From NCBI GenBank assembly GCA_025529335.1, contig JAMYHX010000150.1, forward strand, positions 1 through 64,000: DNA of 64,000 nucleotides, given 5' to 3'. This document shows positions 24,200 to 35,021 of the stretch, piece by piece. The translations under genes and the position numbers were made by a program. Numbering within the stretch: position 1 is the stretch's first letter; each line of letters starts with the position of its first letter. Source of the DNA: Rhizopus sp. PT2906. Its lineage: Eukaryota; Mucoromycota; Mucoromycetes; Mucorales; Rhizopodaceae. The notes beneath the pieces are model-generated. The model was given only the letters and a program-made list of their open reading frames with translations. It was not told where the DNA came from and did not search any database.

Positions 24200-25080
24200 T
24201 ATGGCCCTGTTTAAACACAAAAGCTATTACATCTACATATTAAGGTTATGACCTATGCTGATGATGCTTTGGCATATCTGACACATCCGAATGAACTTGA
24301 TTCTTTGCTCAATACCCTCGACGCATAGATCCATGCTTCCAATGCTAAGCTGAATAGAGATAAAGCACTTGTGGTATCGCTTTCTGGTGACCCTTCCCAA
24401 GTCTGGATTGGCGAACTGCGTCAATACAACATCCCATAATGGCATGGTGGAACTAGTTCATTCACTGGATTTATCTCGGGGCACTCACTTACTGAACGTT
24501 GGCCACATCTTGCCATATCATTTACCGAACACACCATAAAATACTTTTAATTGTCAAGATGTTCTCTCTCTCTCTTTCTGAATTCACTCGCACCTGCTTA
24601 TCCAAGGCTTTTTCGACCAGCTTGAAATGGATTCCAGGATACGATTTCCCTCAAGGACTCACATAGTACTCTGAAAATTCTATCACAAAAATCTTTCCAT
24701 TCAATTATCCCACACCGCTTTATTGATACCTTGTGTGTATATTTTGCAGCGAACTCGAAACAGAAAGCATATCATCTAGAGTTACACCTCGAAAACGATT
24801 GATCTGGCCAACTGTGGCTCGAGACTTTTGGTCGTCCATCTGCCGCTCAATTATGAGTACATCGGAAACTCACATACTCGTACCGTGCTTATGCTTTTTA
24901 GTCCCTCGATAGGCTTTTAAGATCTGATTGCATACACTGTGCTCCCTCTTGACAGACCCATTGGAAATTTATCTTTGACTCTCATCTTTTCTGGCTTGAC
25001 GAAATAACTGCATGAGCTACATATACCCTTCGTCGTATTGCTAGGAAAAAACTGCATTGCAGCCTCATAGAAGAACACAT
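24200..25080 (+). mobile_element. Decayed non-LTR (LINE) retrotransposon fragment
   Basis: The frame at 24245-24436 has TYADDALAYL, the catalytic YADD box of a reverse transcriptase, followed by SNAKLNRDKALVVSLSG, the typical next block of fungal LINEs. It is interrupted by TAG and TAA codons. Degenerate downstream frames end with a CIHCAP...HWKF-like stretch near 24930, resembling the C-terminal Cys/His end of such elements. The 5' part (endonuclease, ORF1) is absent, fitting 5' truncation and long decay. Confidence 0.75.
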
Positions 25081-25178
25081 TTAATCATTTTGTTTTCATC
25101 AGTGCATGTATCAGCGGCATTTAAAGAAACAAATTTTTATCTATTGCCATAAAAGCTTTACTTTACATCGTTTTTATT

Positions 25179-25436
25179 TCAGTTACTTTCAAATTTAAGC
25201 ATCTTTGTTTCGATGGGTTCAATGAATAGCTGTGCTTCAAAGCTAAACATTTCAGTCTTTCCTTTTATGACTCCTTCAATTTTGGTGTCCTCGTCTTGCT
25301 CCAAATTTATTTTTACGGCTTGTTCTATACAATGGCGTAGTAAGCCGATGTGTTCAGGATCATTTGATGTGATAGACAAGAGATTGTAACCAAGTCTGTT
25401 TTGTTCATATGCATTCTTGAGTGTTCTAACCAACAT
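25179..25436 (-). CDS. Small unknown protein, 85 aa
   Basis: ATG at 25436-25434 (MLVRTLKNAYEQNRL) to a stop at 25179. It is directly preceded on the minus strand by a TTGTTAG acceptor, and a GTAAG donor lies about 50 bp upstream, so a 5'-UTR intron is plausible. The sequence alternates hydrophobic and charged residues (IGLLRHCIEQAVKINLEQDE, then GVIKGKTEMFSFEAQLFIEP) and has no signal peptide or membrane segment. It looks like a compact soluble alpha/beta domain. The family was not recognised. It could also be the C-terminal exon of a longer gene. Confidence 0.45.
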   Translation of the reverse strand: MLVRTLKNAYEQNRLGYNLLSITSNDPEHIGLLRHCIEQAVKINLEQDEDTKIEGVIKGKTEMFSFEAQLFIEPIETKMLKFESN

Positions 25437-27444
25437 GCTAACAAAAATAATTAAAGAGTGATTAAACTAAAACATACGACTTGAAAACTTACTTTATTTT
25501 GCTTTACCAAAAGAAGGGGATATTAGATAAAGAAAAATAGTCTTAAAACACGCAATGAATAAAGATATCTTTTATATGCAAATGCATTGTAACTCGTTCA
25601 TTCTTTTTTAGTAAAACTGCTAAAGATGGAAAGAAAGAACAAATATGGGCGATATAATAAATCTTCTATATGATTGAGAACAAATATGAACAAGATAATA
25701 CAGTGAAGATGTTGTGTAATTGAGAACAAATGGCAGTCGTTGTGGTATGGGCTCTGGTAAATACGGTTGGTGAATAGAATAAGATGAGTGTTATTTACCA
25801 TAAAAAGGCATAAAAGCATTGTAGCATTACACATGTGTAATCACAAGGCAGAACATTATTGTGCCAAGATTTGATTTATCTGTTGACTTGATAAACTCTT
25901 TATCTTTAATCTCTCCTTGACCAGGGACTTCAAAACGATGATTTCCTTTTCGAGCTTTTGATTTGCCAATCGTCACAGGCGGTTCTCTCTCTCTCTCTTT
26001 TTCAGCATAATTTGTGTACAAACAAAACTGGAGGATTGAAAAGATAAAATTAGAGTATGCTTCATTTTGTGAAACGGCTCACGACTAAACTCTATCATTC
26101 AATAGAATCTGCCTGCATCAGTTGATATGTAAATTGTTCTTGGTAGATCAATGTTCGATATTGATTCATTGGCTTTGTTACTTGGACAGGTCGCGTTATT
26201 TTGTTTTTTTCCCTGTGCACCGCTTCTTTTGTCCTGATCTAAATACACAAATGGTGGTTATCAAGATCTTTTTTAAGAGCTGTTCTTTTGAAAAAAGTAA
26301 AACAAAAGAATAAAAGTAAGCATGTCATCTTTAGGAACTAGTTATCCTGCTCTTCACGATTTCTCTCAAAAGACTATCCGCACCTATTTTTATTACATCA
26401 TTTTTACTCTAATTTTTTCTTTGCGATTGAAGGAAAAGGACATATTCGCCTTTCAATATACACAAGAGGGTCATATTGCCTTTTGTTTTATGCAATTTAA
26501 ATAGGCTTAGAGTAGAGAGATCATGTAAAAACCTTATTAGGCATAATGCGTATTATATCTTCCTTATGTTGGCTAAAACTTAACTAAGCTCAATGACCAG
26601 TGAAGTCAATTACAATCTTTTTGTTGCCAGAAACCTAACGATCTTCTGCTGATTGATAATAACTTCTCCCATCTATGTTTTAAAATTTAAAATGTCTTTG
26701 ATTAAAAGTAATCAGGTCCTTCGACTTTCCCTAAAGATTGAGATAAGTATAGATTCCATTAGTTTTATCTAGATTCTTGTTGTAGGATTAGGTAACTCCA
26801 GCTGTAGTGATGTATGCACCCGAGACGACATAGAATGGTTTGCTGCTTCTGCTTCATCGAGCCTCATAAAATGTGTTTATGTCTTTATTTAAATACCAAA
26901 ACAGAACCTAATGAGTCAATCCTTTTTGTATACTTTACTGAAAGATGTCAGTAGTATAGAGTATTTAATCTCAAGTACCATGTATATTCATCTAATGTCA
27001 TGGATACATTTTCATGTTTGGCTCTTGAAATTTCAACACTGAAAAAACTCTACCTTGAGCTACGTATTTACCTCGTCTATGGTTGTGTAGATACGATTCA
27101 CATCTATCAAAATCTTTTGATTCAAGCTCTCTACTGACATGTATCACTATATACAGTGAGTCTCGCTGCTTTCCATTCCTGACTTCTGCTATTTATAATA
27201 TATAATTTCGCTTAATGATCACATACTCATCTGATCCTCGTTTCCTTTAGTTTTACCTTCTCTTGAAGATTTTTCATTGGCGGAAACCCCCAAAAAAGAA
27301 TAATTTATCCATTTATGGAAATAAGGAACATTACACAACGCTTAACCTTAAATATACAAGCTTTTTATTACGACATAAAAATTATACATAATGGTAATAG
27401 TGGTAACAAAATAAGTGATGGTACATATACAGCAAAATCATGGG
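25437..27444. other. Intergenic, largely empty
   Basis: About 2 kb of AT-rich DNA. A minus-strand frame at 26021-25827 contains a charged stretch (KSKARKGNHRFEVPGQGEIK) but has no ATG start and no clear splice partners. Other small frames look random. Confidence 0.4.
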
Positions 27445-27739
27445 CTAACAACAGCATTCTTCACAGATACAGCAACAGCCAATGGCGGCCAAACAGTCAG
27501 TAATGCATCCACCACCTCTTAATCGCAGAATGGAGCGTTCTAAATACAAAAGATGTTAGTATTAAGCTATTATACAAATGATCATCCTTACGATCTTGTT
27601 GCTCTTGCTCTCCCGAGCATGCTTGATTTTGTTGTGTGGTCATCATGTTTTCAGAAGCAGGATAGACGGGAGCAGGAGCAGCCAAAGGTGTCATTGGGAT
27701 TTCGCTCATAGTGTTTGCAGAAGTAGTAGGTTCAGACAT
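27445..27739 (-). CDS. CYSTM-type cysteine-rich tail protein, 80 aa
   Basis: Two exons, 27739-27592 and 27539-27445, join in phase to 80 residues. The N-terminus is low-complexity and polar (MSEPTTSANTMSEIPMTP, then Pro/Ala and Gln-rich). The C-terminus is the CYSTM signature GGGCITDCLAAIGCCCICEE followed by CC-stop. Such proteins are small membrane-attached factors linked to stress tolerance; the Cys block is thought to insert in or be acylated at membranes. A longer unspliced frame through the intron exists but loses the Cys module, and its extra 5' part has no role, so the spliced form is preferred. Flanked only by non-coding DNA and the myotubularin gene. Confidence 0.82.
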
Positions 27740-28141
27740 AATCGATTCTATTTTAAAAACTAAAAAAGAAAAAAGAAAATTTCTGCTTTGCTCTCCTTTT
27801 ATAAAAAAAAAAAAAGAGGCTTCAGGTGACACATTTGTATGCACACACACATAAAAATATACATTATACGGGCTTTATTTCAAAAAAGTAAAGCGAGCGA
27901 TGCATACTTTCAGCACAAACCATTGAAAGTTATCAAATAAATGTTCAAAAAGTAGTTACCAAGAAAAAAAATCTGTTTCTATGTGTATAATTGAATAATA
28001 CACCTCTTTAATGCTTATAACATTGTAATTCCCGTTTTTGCGATTTCCGTTTAACTGTAAAATACAGTGGCATGAACATTTTGTTGCCAAGCAATAAGAA
28101 AAAATAAACAAAATTGAACGTCAGCACTACGTCATAAATAA
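27740..28141. other. Intergenic
   Basis: Promoter side of the CYSTM gene and 3' side of the myotubularin gene. Contains a 13-nt A run at about 27801. Nothing else recognised. Confidence 0.5.
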
Positions 28142-30173
28142 CTATTTATATGTATTTTCAGGTGACATGACTGAATTCACTTCATCATCATTTCTTTTAA
28201 ACAAAGTAGCCCAATATTTTACTCTTGTTGAATCAGGCAATAGGACACCTCCGTCATCGACAAGGTCCTTATCCTTCATTGGATCGTAAAACTCGTTCAT
28301 GAACCTTGATTTGTGTGTATTCAAGTAATCCCAAATACTAAAGGTCTTGTCCTGAGGTTTATACTGATTTCGTTCTTGCTCTGAATTAAATAAAAATGTA
28401 CCAAATTGACATGAATATAGATGATAATGAAGTTCCAATAGTAATTCTTGATTAAATTCAAAACGTGTTGGATATAGACACAGCAGTTGATAAACACAAT
28501 CTAAGAACTGATGAAATATCGGGCTTGTTTCTTTTTGATGGTTGTTGTAGTAAAATTTGTCTCTAAAGGATGACGCAGTCGTATTATCATTGTTGTTTAT
28601 AAAGAATCGCTCGTTTGTCAAATGTCCACATCGATCCTGAAATTTATGTCCAAACGAAACCCAGTCTTTTTCGATCAACACCTGGAACCCTTCAAACGTG
28701 CGATAATATGGATCCAGGCACAACTCGCTTAGGGATACCATCTGTGATGTACGATCCCATCCATCTGAACAGTGTACGAGCACATGCGAGTTATACACAT
28801 GGACACTTTTAACAATCTCTCTTGTTCCGTCTATGAGTGTCGATATATGTTTTAACCATCCTGATTTCTGTAATGCGACTTTGTTGACTATGTTATTTAC
28901 ACCTTGCATGGCTATGCAGGATGATTAATGTAAAGTAATGACACTTGCATCTTTTTTTTTTTTTTACCTTCACACAGTTTTGCTAAGCTATCTCTCATGA
29001 CATGAATGTTATCGATAGCCACATAGATTTTTTTACAATTGCGGTAATGGTCCATATTTTCTGTTCCTGCTCCTCTAGCTACATTACCAACTGCATTGGC
29101 CATCGGTCTAGCATCTACAATCAGATTAGCTGCTGTAGATCCATACACCGTTTCTCCATTGGGTCCAGTCGGCACATTGGATGAAAAAATTGACTCAATC
29201 AGTTTTTCGTCTTGTATTGATCTAGCTTGTTTAAATCCAACTAAAGGCTGACTGCTTCGCGTGATTGTTGCCTGTTACATAAAATTAAAGTTACAGCCTC
29301 TTTTTTTTCCCGTAAAAGGATGCTACTTACATTATTATACCAGTGCAAATACGATAGAGTAGGTATTCTAGCTTTACTACGGTATTTCGCCGCATGTGTT
29401 AACACTGCATCACTTATTTTAGATGGAACGACCAAGATGCGTGGATAAGTAGGTGAGTACTATATATATATATATACATATACGTTGGTGAGTCATAATT
29501 GTTTACTAAAATGTGCTTACCTTGTAGTCTCTGTTTATGACAGTAAATCTCCATTTGTCACTTGCGCCAATACCCATACGTTCATACTCTTTAATTGGAT
29601 CATATATATTCCATCCATTTTCAGTTGTAAAAGGCGCTTCAGGTTGAAAAGTGTATGCATAAAGTTGTTCTACAGATGCTTTTTCATATTTTAATACTCC
29701 TTTTTTACTCATTTCATCTTGTTAAAACACTTACAGACACATGCTAACTTTTGAATTGTATCAAATACATCCTGAGCTTCTCCTTCCTTGAGCAGACCTA
29801 GAGTGAACATGGTGAAATCTCTACAACGAATGACCAATGGATGTCGACCGCTCTGCAGTGATGGTGGTTGTTTTTCTACAGTGTGTATGATAGGATAAGG
29901 CACCTACAAAGAGAGAGAGAGAGAGAGAGAGAGAGAAGGAGTCAAAAGACAAGTTTGAGTTAATATATGCTTAAGCATATACCCAGAGTTCTTCTGAATG
30001 TTTAAAGATCAGGTGATGCACAGTCAAGTGCAAAGTGCCCGCAATAATGTCTTGGCCTTTTCGAAGTTCGACATCTTGAACCTTTTTTGTTATTGTTAGC
30101 TCCTTTTTATAATAATCAAGTCATAACACGTTACTTGAGCAATCTTTAATAGGTCAAGTCGGTTGGGTTGCAT
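28142..30173 (-). CDS. Myotubularin-family phosphoinositide 3-phosphatase
   Basis: Dephosphorylates PI3P and PI(3,5)P2 on endosomal and vacuolar membranes. The start at 30173-30171 (MQPNRLDLLKIAQ) leads through a PH-GRAM domain (VQDVELRKGQDIIAGTLHLT, then PLVIRCRDFTMFTLGL) into the catalytic domain. This has WNIYDPIKEYERMG, IPTLSYLHWYN, NLIVDARPMANAVGN, and the CX5R loop HCSDGWDRTSQM, which keeps both the Cys nucleophile and the Arg. The end is SPENTYK with TAG 28144-28142. At least seven exons. An intron near 29911-29936 holds a (GA)13 tract, read as a pyrimidine tract on the coding strand. The active site is intact, so this is an active member, not a pseudophosphatase. Confidence 0.93.
29911..29936. 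repeat. (GA)13 microsatellite in a myotubularin intron
   Basis: Pure GA dinucleotide run. On the coding strand it is a CT tract just upstream of an intron 3' splice site, so length changes could affect splicing. Confidence 0.9.
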
Positions 30174-31032
30174 GTTCCCTTGAGAGGAGAACAGCGTGGG
30201 TAAAGCAACACGGCCAAGATTGAAAATGATGAAAAGAATTAAACAAGAAAGAAAAAAGAAGATGCTTTAGAAAAATATAAAAAGGAAGCAATGAACTTGT
30301 CTTATTTCCCTTTTATTTTTGTCAAGCTAAAAAGGGCCACAAAGCAAGAAAAGCGAATAAAAGATGTTTAACAGTCAGCATTTCATGCAAATAGATCACG
30401 TGCAGCACAAAGTAAGCTACTATACAACAATAAAACGATATGCAAATTGAAAAGAGAGACGAATAAAAGTGCTATTTACTTTACCATTGAGAATATAAAC
30501 ACAATTTAGGTCATGCTCGGCGGTTAAAGGCATCAAGAATATCACTGTCTGATTGTCATTGCTTTTGGTGAAAGTTGACGATTTTGTCATCAAAGTCATA
30601 ATTATTATTATCTTTAATGCTCTTACCTCAAAACCTTCTTCATGCCCTCCATGTTTGTCATCAATCTAGCATAATCGATGCATACTAGGCTGATATCCTC
30701 TTGTGTATTATTCAGAAATTGAACAAGATGTATAAAAAAACCTTCACCCAAACGCACTGATAATTATATCAAAAACTCATAGAGATATAACTAAGCCTAT
30801 ATCGCTTCATGCATTGAATACCCCCATCGTTAGTGATCTAAAGACCATAGCGTGTAGTATACATTAAGGTTAGCAAACTTGGTATTTTCATTGGTCAAAA
30901 ACAACAGTCAAATCGCCCTCCCGCTCTTTCTCTTTGAAGCTCAAGCGGCTATAAAGAATGACCACATTTTCCTTTTTTATTTAGAACAACACCAACGAAT
31001 ACAATTAAATAAAGGAGAAAGTATGCGATAGA
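30174..31032. promoter_or_regulatory. Divergent promoter region, myotubularin / PIG-M
   Basis: About 860 bp between two divergently oriented starts. No third gene was found. A two-codon upstream ORF (ATG CGA TAG, 31023-31031) ends one base before the PIG-M start codon. Confidence 0.55.
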
Positions 31033-32546
31033 ATGAAGACATTGACATTCAACAAGATCTGTCTACTTGCCTTTTTGCTTCGAGCGTGTTTGCTTGTTTA
31101 TGGTGAATTCCAAGATGCCTACATGACTGTCAAATATACAGATATAGATTATGTTGTCTTTACTGATGCAGCACGTTTCATCACTCAGGGACAATCACCT
31201 TATGCGCGTGAAACCTATCGATATACCCCCTTACTTGCCATCCTACTGACACCCAATATTTATCTTTTTCGATCATTTGGCAAATGTCTCTTTGTAGCTG
31301 CTGATCTCATCGTAGGCTACTTGATTCACCGCATCCTTCTTCTTCGAGGCATGCCTTCCAAACGCGCACTTTTCTTTGACGCGCTTTGGTTACTGAATCC
31401 TATCGTTGCTAATATTTCAACTCGCGGAAATGCCGAAAGTTTGCTTGGCTGCATGGTCCTTGGTACACTCTATCTCATGCTCCAAAAAAGAACACACTTT
31501 TATGGCGCCTGTGCTCTCTTTGGTCTCTCGGTTCACTTCAAGATATACCCAGTTATCTATGCCATTCCTCTCTTGGTCTTGCTGGACGAGCACGATACAG
31601 TGCCTTTGCCTCGTATTATGCAAGAGTACCAAGTCATAAGGTGTCGATGCATGTATGCGCTCAGACAAATGCCAAACCCACTCTTCACCTTCCTCCATCA
31701 TCTTCTCTCATTCCTTTCACCCATTCGTATCCTCTTTGCCATTACTAGTGCAGGTACCTTCTTCATCCTCACTAGCCTCATGTATCAAAGGTAAAGACTA
31801 CTTTTTTATGACAAAATGACCCTGTTGACAATCTATTTTTTTTTGTCTGATATAGATACGGGCACGAGTTCTTGGAACACACTTATCTCTACCATGTCAC
31901 CAGAGAAGATCATCGTCATAACTTTTCGATTTGGTTTTATCCTCTTTATTTGGGCATGGATCATAAGAGTCCATGGATGGGATTGATTGCGTTTATACCA
32001 CAGTTAACACTTGTCACTGCTATTGGTATCGCGTTTGGAAAAGATATTTTCTTTGCATGTTTTCTTCAGACCTTTTTGTTTGTCACATATAACAAAGTGA
32101 TTACATCTCAGGTAAACAAAAACAAAAAGAATAAATAAATATATATAACATATTTTATAGTACTTTATGTGGTATATTTGCTTATTTCCACTTATTTTAC
32201 CGTCTACCAAGATTCATTTGAAATGGAAAGGAATTATTCTATTAGCTGCATGGATAGCGGGACAGGTACATATAATATAAATATATATAGAAGCAGCAAT
32301 CTGAACTCATATGTTTACACATTTGTTGTTCAAAAGGCTATTTGGTTAAACTATGCATATCAACTTGAATTCTTGGCTCAGCACACATTCTTTCAACTGT
32401 GGCTGTCAGGAAGCTTATTTTTCATAATCAACGCTTGGGTCATGACTGAACTCATTATGAACCATCAATACGAAACGATATTTAATACGAGTGATAAGGT
32501 GCGATGGGTTTGGGGAATGGGTGATCCAGGTTCCAAGCGGCTTTAG
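31033..32546 (+). CDS. GPI mannosyltransferase 1 (PIG-M / Gpi14)
   Basis: ER-membrane enzyme adding the first mannose to the GPI anchor precursor from dolichol-phosphate-mannose. Residues 1-25 form a first TM segment. The lumenal loop has TDIDYVVFTDAARFITQGQ, the acidic DxD-type catalytic site and nearby residues of PIG-M, followed by SPYARETYRYTPLLA. Further family blocks are NISTRGNAESL, GLSVHFKIYPVIYA and, after an intron at 31792-31857, REDHRHNFSIWFYPLY. Later exons cover WLNYAYQLEFLAQHTFFQLW. The stop is TAG 32544-32546, two bases before the end of the convergent MAPKK gene. The start was chosen at the first long-frame ATG, right after the mini-uORF. Confidence 0.93.
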
Positions 32547-32548
32547 CT

Positions 32549-34011
32549 TTATTTTTTTAATTTGGATAAATCTACTCTAATAGGAGGACTTGTTATACTC
32601 TTGGCCCATTTGACGAGATCTACTTTTTCTGTTGCAGCAGAGATTAAATATTCATGATTCTGCAGAAAAATGTTAAAACTCGATCATTTTCTATATGTTT
32701 ATCTCTTTTTTTACCATCAAATCATTGGGGGTTGCTCGTAATTTGACATCTTTTGTTAAACTATAAAATATAAAATGAGTAAAGCATAACATGCATATCT
32801 GAATATATAATACCATTTAGCAACAAAGTCTGTCAGATCCTGTGGATATTTGTTGGGTGGGAATGTAGGTACAGGTTCATGCACAATGTGTTGAAGCAAT
32901 TCAAATATAGATAAAGGTGTACCTTCAGGTGGAAATGGAAATCTACCTAAAGCCAATTCCATAAGAGTAATACCTAAGGACCATACATCTGATTTGACAG
33001 AATAAGGTGAACCCATAATACGCTCAGGCTATAAAAATAATAAGACAGTGTTTTTCATATACATAATATATTGATCACCATACGCTCATATATGAACTTG
33101 TACCAACAAACGTATCAGCTACTGAATTGATCAACTGTCCAGAGACACCAAAATCACAGAGCTTGATTTGTCCTTGTGAATTAACCAATACATTCGAAGG
33201 CTTCAAATCTTATGTCTATAATGAGTATGTATCTTTCTTTCTTTTTGTTTGTTTTACCTCTATGAATAATACGATGTTCATCATAAAGATAGATCAAACC
33301 ATCCACAATCTAATAATGATCAGCTCAAGCCTATATGAAGAAATAAATGACTTACAGCGTAGCCTACTTTCTTCAGTACGTCTAATGGAAAAGGGCCATG
33401 TTTTTTATAAATTTGATCGAGCGAACTATAGAATAGATGAGTATGATATCCTTTTTTGTGTATATATAATATGTATATTATTTACCCAGCATCCATGTAT
33501 TCCATACAAATCGAAATATCTCCTCCGTTCATAAAAGCACCATAAAAACTAACAATGTGTTTTGAATTACAGTCATGCATAAACTGTAATTCTCGCATAA
33601 TCTGCTTTCGTACATTCATATTGGCATCTATGTGAACAATCTAGTATACATTATTATTATTAGAGACTTGTTAAAGCAAGATGACAGCTTTACCTTTTTG
33701 GCCATCACAGTATTTGTTCTCACATGTAATACTTTACTAACGGTCCCGCCGTTCCCTCTTCCTAATTCGTCAATGGTTTGAAAATCTTCTGGACGTAGAT
33801 CCAATCGTAGTTCAAGACCAATTTCTAATTCACTTAATTGTTCATATAATTGACTGTAATCAGATGCATCTGTGTTTGTTCCTATAGTTGATCCCTTTTC
33901 TGCTGTACTAGCGGTTGATGGTTCAGATGAAGAATTGACGACAACAGGTGAATTCTGTAGTGTCAAGTTTTTGAAGTTTCTTTTCTTTCTTAAAGGCATT
34001 TTTGATAACAT
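32549..34011 (-). CDS. MAP kinase kinase, Ste7-like
   Basis: Dual-specificity kinase that phosphorylates a MAPK. The N-terminus (MLSKMPLRKKRNFKNLTLQN) has a basic cluster followed by L-x-L, a MAPK docking D-site. The kinase domain starts at about residue 75 with ELGRGNGGTVSKVLH and AKK, then catalytic loop HRDLKPSNVLVN across an intron, and DFGVSGQLINSVADTF. The S-x-x-x-T pair is the site phosphorylated by a MAPKKK. GTSSYMS-PERI and SDVWSLGITLMELALGRFPF follow. The last exons give VKLRATPNDLM and ATEKVDLVKWAKSI, stop TAA 32551-32549. At least eight exons. The Ste7/mating-filamentation branch is favoured over Pbs2 or Mkk1 by the loop sequence but not proven. Confidence 0.9.
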
Positions 34012-34500
34012 CTTGCTTTTTATACAGAGAAAAATAGAATAAAATCAATAGCAAAAAAAAGGAGAGGAGAGATATAAAAAGATACAGAGAGGAAAGAACT
34101 GAAGAGTGAAAGTTGCAAAGGTCCGTTTTCCTATGACACAAAAAATAAATTAAAACCCAGACTATTAAACTTCAAATTCAGACACTCCTTTTGCCTTTTT
34201 TGGATAGACTAGAATTAAAATGTAGGATGATGCTGTGATTGGCCGACTGCCAAATCATATCAACTCTTTGGCTATTGATTTTACAAGTTTCGTTTACAAC
34301 ATTTTAACAAAAAGGCTTAGCAATAATTCAAGTTGCATATTTTACTTAATTAAAAGACTAATGAAAAAAGATTATGTACTATTTGTTTTATATTTATCGA
34401 AGCGTTAAGGAATGCACTTGTCGTTATGGACAACGCATTAAATCCAGGAACATCATTAATCTTTTGGAGGTTTTGGTTTATAAACAAAAATGTGGTATAT
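34012..34500. other. Intergenic, promoter side of the MAPKK gene
   Basis: AT-rich; short (TA)n near 34495-34510. No gene recognised. Confidence 0.5.
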
Positions 34501-34504
34501 ATAT

Positions 34505-35021
34505 ATATTGCATGCACTGATAAAGTCCACCATGAATATTTAATGCATGAAGGTCGCCTCTGATGCTTTTATTGCTGGCTCGTTCCTCGGCAGAAACAAT
34601 ACTACAACCTAGTGACGTGAATGCAAAGGTGGCATTGTACTGACGCAGCTTGCCCTTGGACTGGCGTCCTATAGAGCCTGTGCGAGCGAGTAAGTCTTTA
34701 AAGTACTCAGGTGACTGTGTCAGGAATGGCAGTTGGACTAAACCTTGCTTGCAGCATGACTCCCAGACGGGGTCGCTTTAGGAAGACTTCTGTTGTCTTT
34801 CATATATTCAATACAAGGTGTAGCAGTTTAGACATCCCTTGTCCATACGTCTTAGAATCCAAAGGACGAAGGCGAGAAAGCTGCGAGATATAGACAGCGG
34901 GGCCTACCCTGGGTCTGTCTCTGGGTCTACTTTCACCATCAGCAGACTCCATTATTCTTGTTAATCTTCGGCACGACGTCTGCATCCTGTTGCTGCTACT
35001 CGTTTTCTTCATGTCTAGCAA
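34505..35021 (-). mobile_element. Helitron-like N-terminal domain relic
   Basis: Minus-strand frames across 34740-34510 read LPFLTQSPEYFKDLLA, then KLRQYNATFAFTSLG and DLHALNIHGGLYQ. This order matches the Helitron helicase-like N-terminal domain (…IRSYNxxxAFxSxG…, …RIHGxLYH…). An upstream open stretch (35021-34800) holds RPRVGPAVYISQLSRLRP of unknown family. The Rep HUH and helicase parts are missing and frames shift, so the copy is dead. The block is GC-richer than its flanks. Confidence 0.55.
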
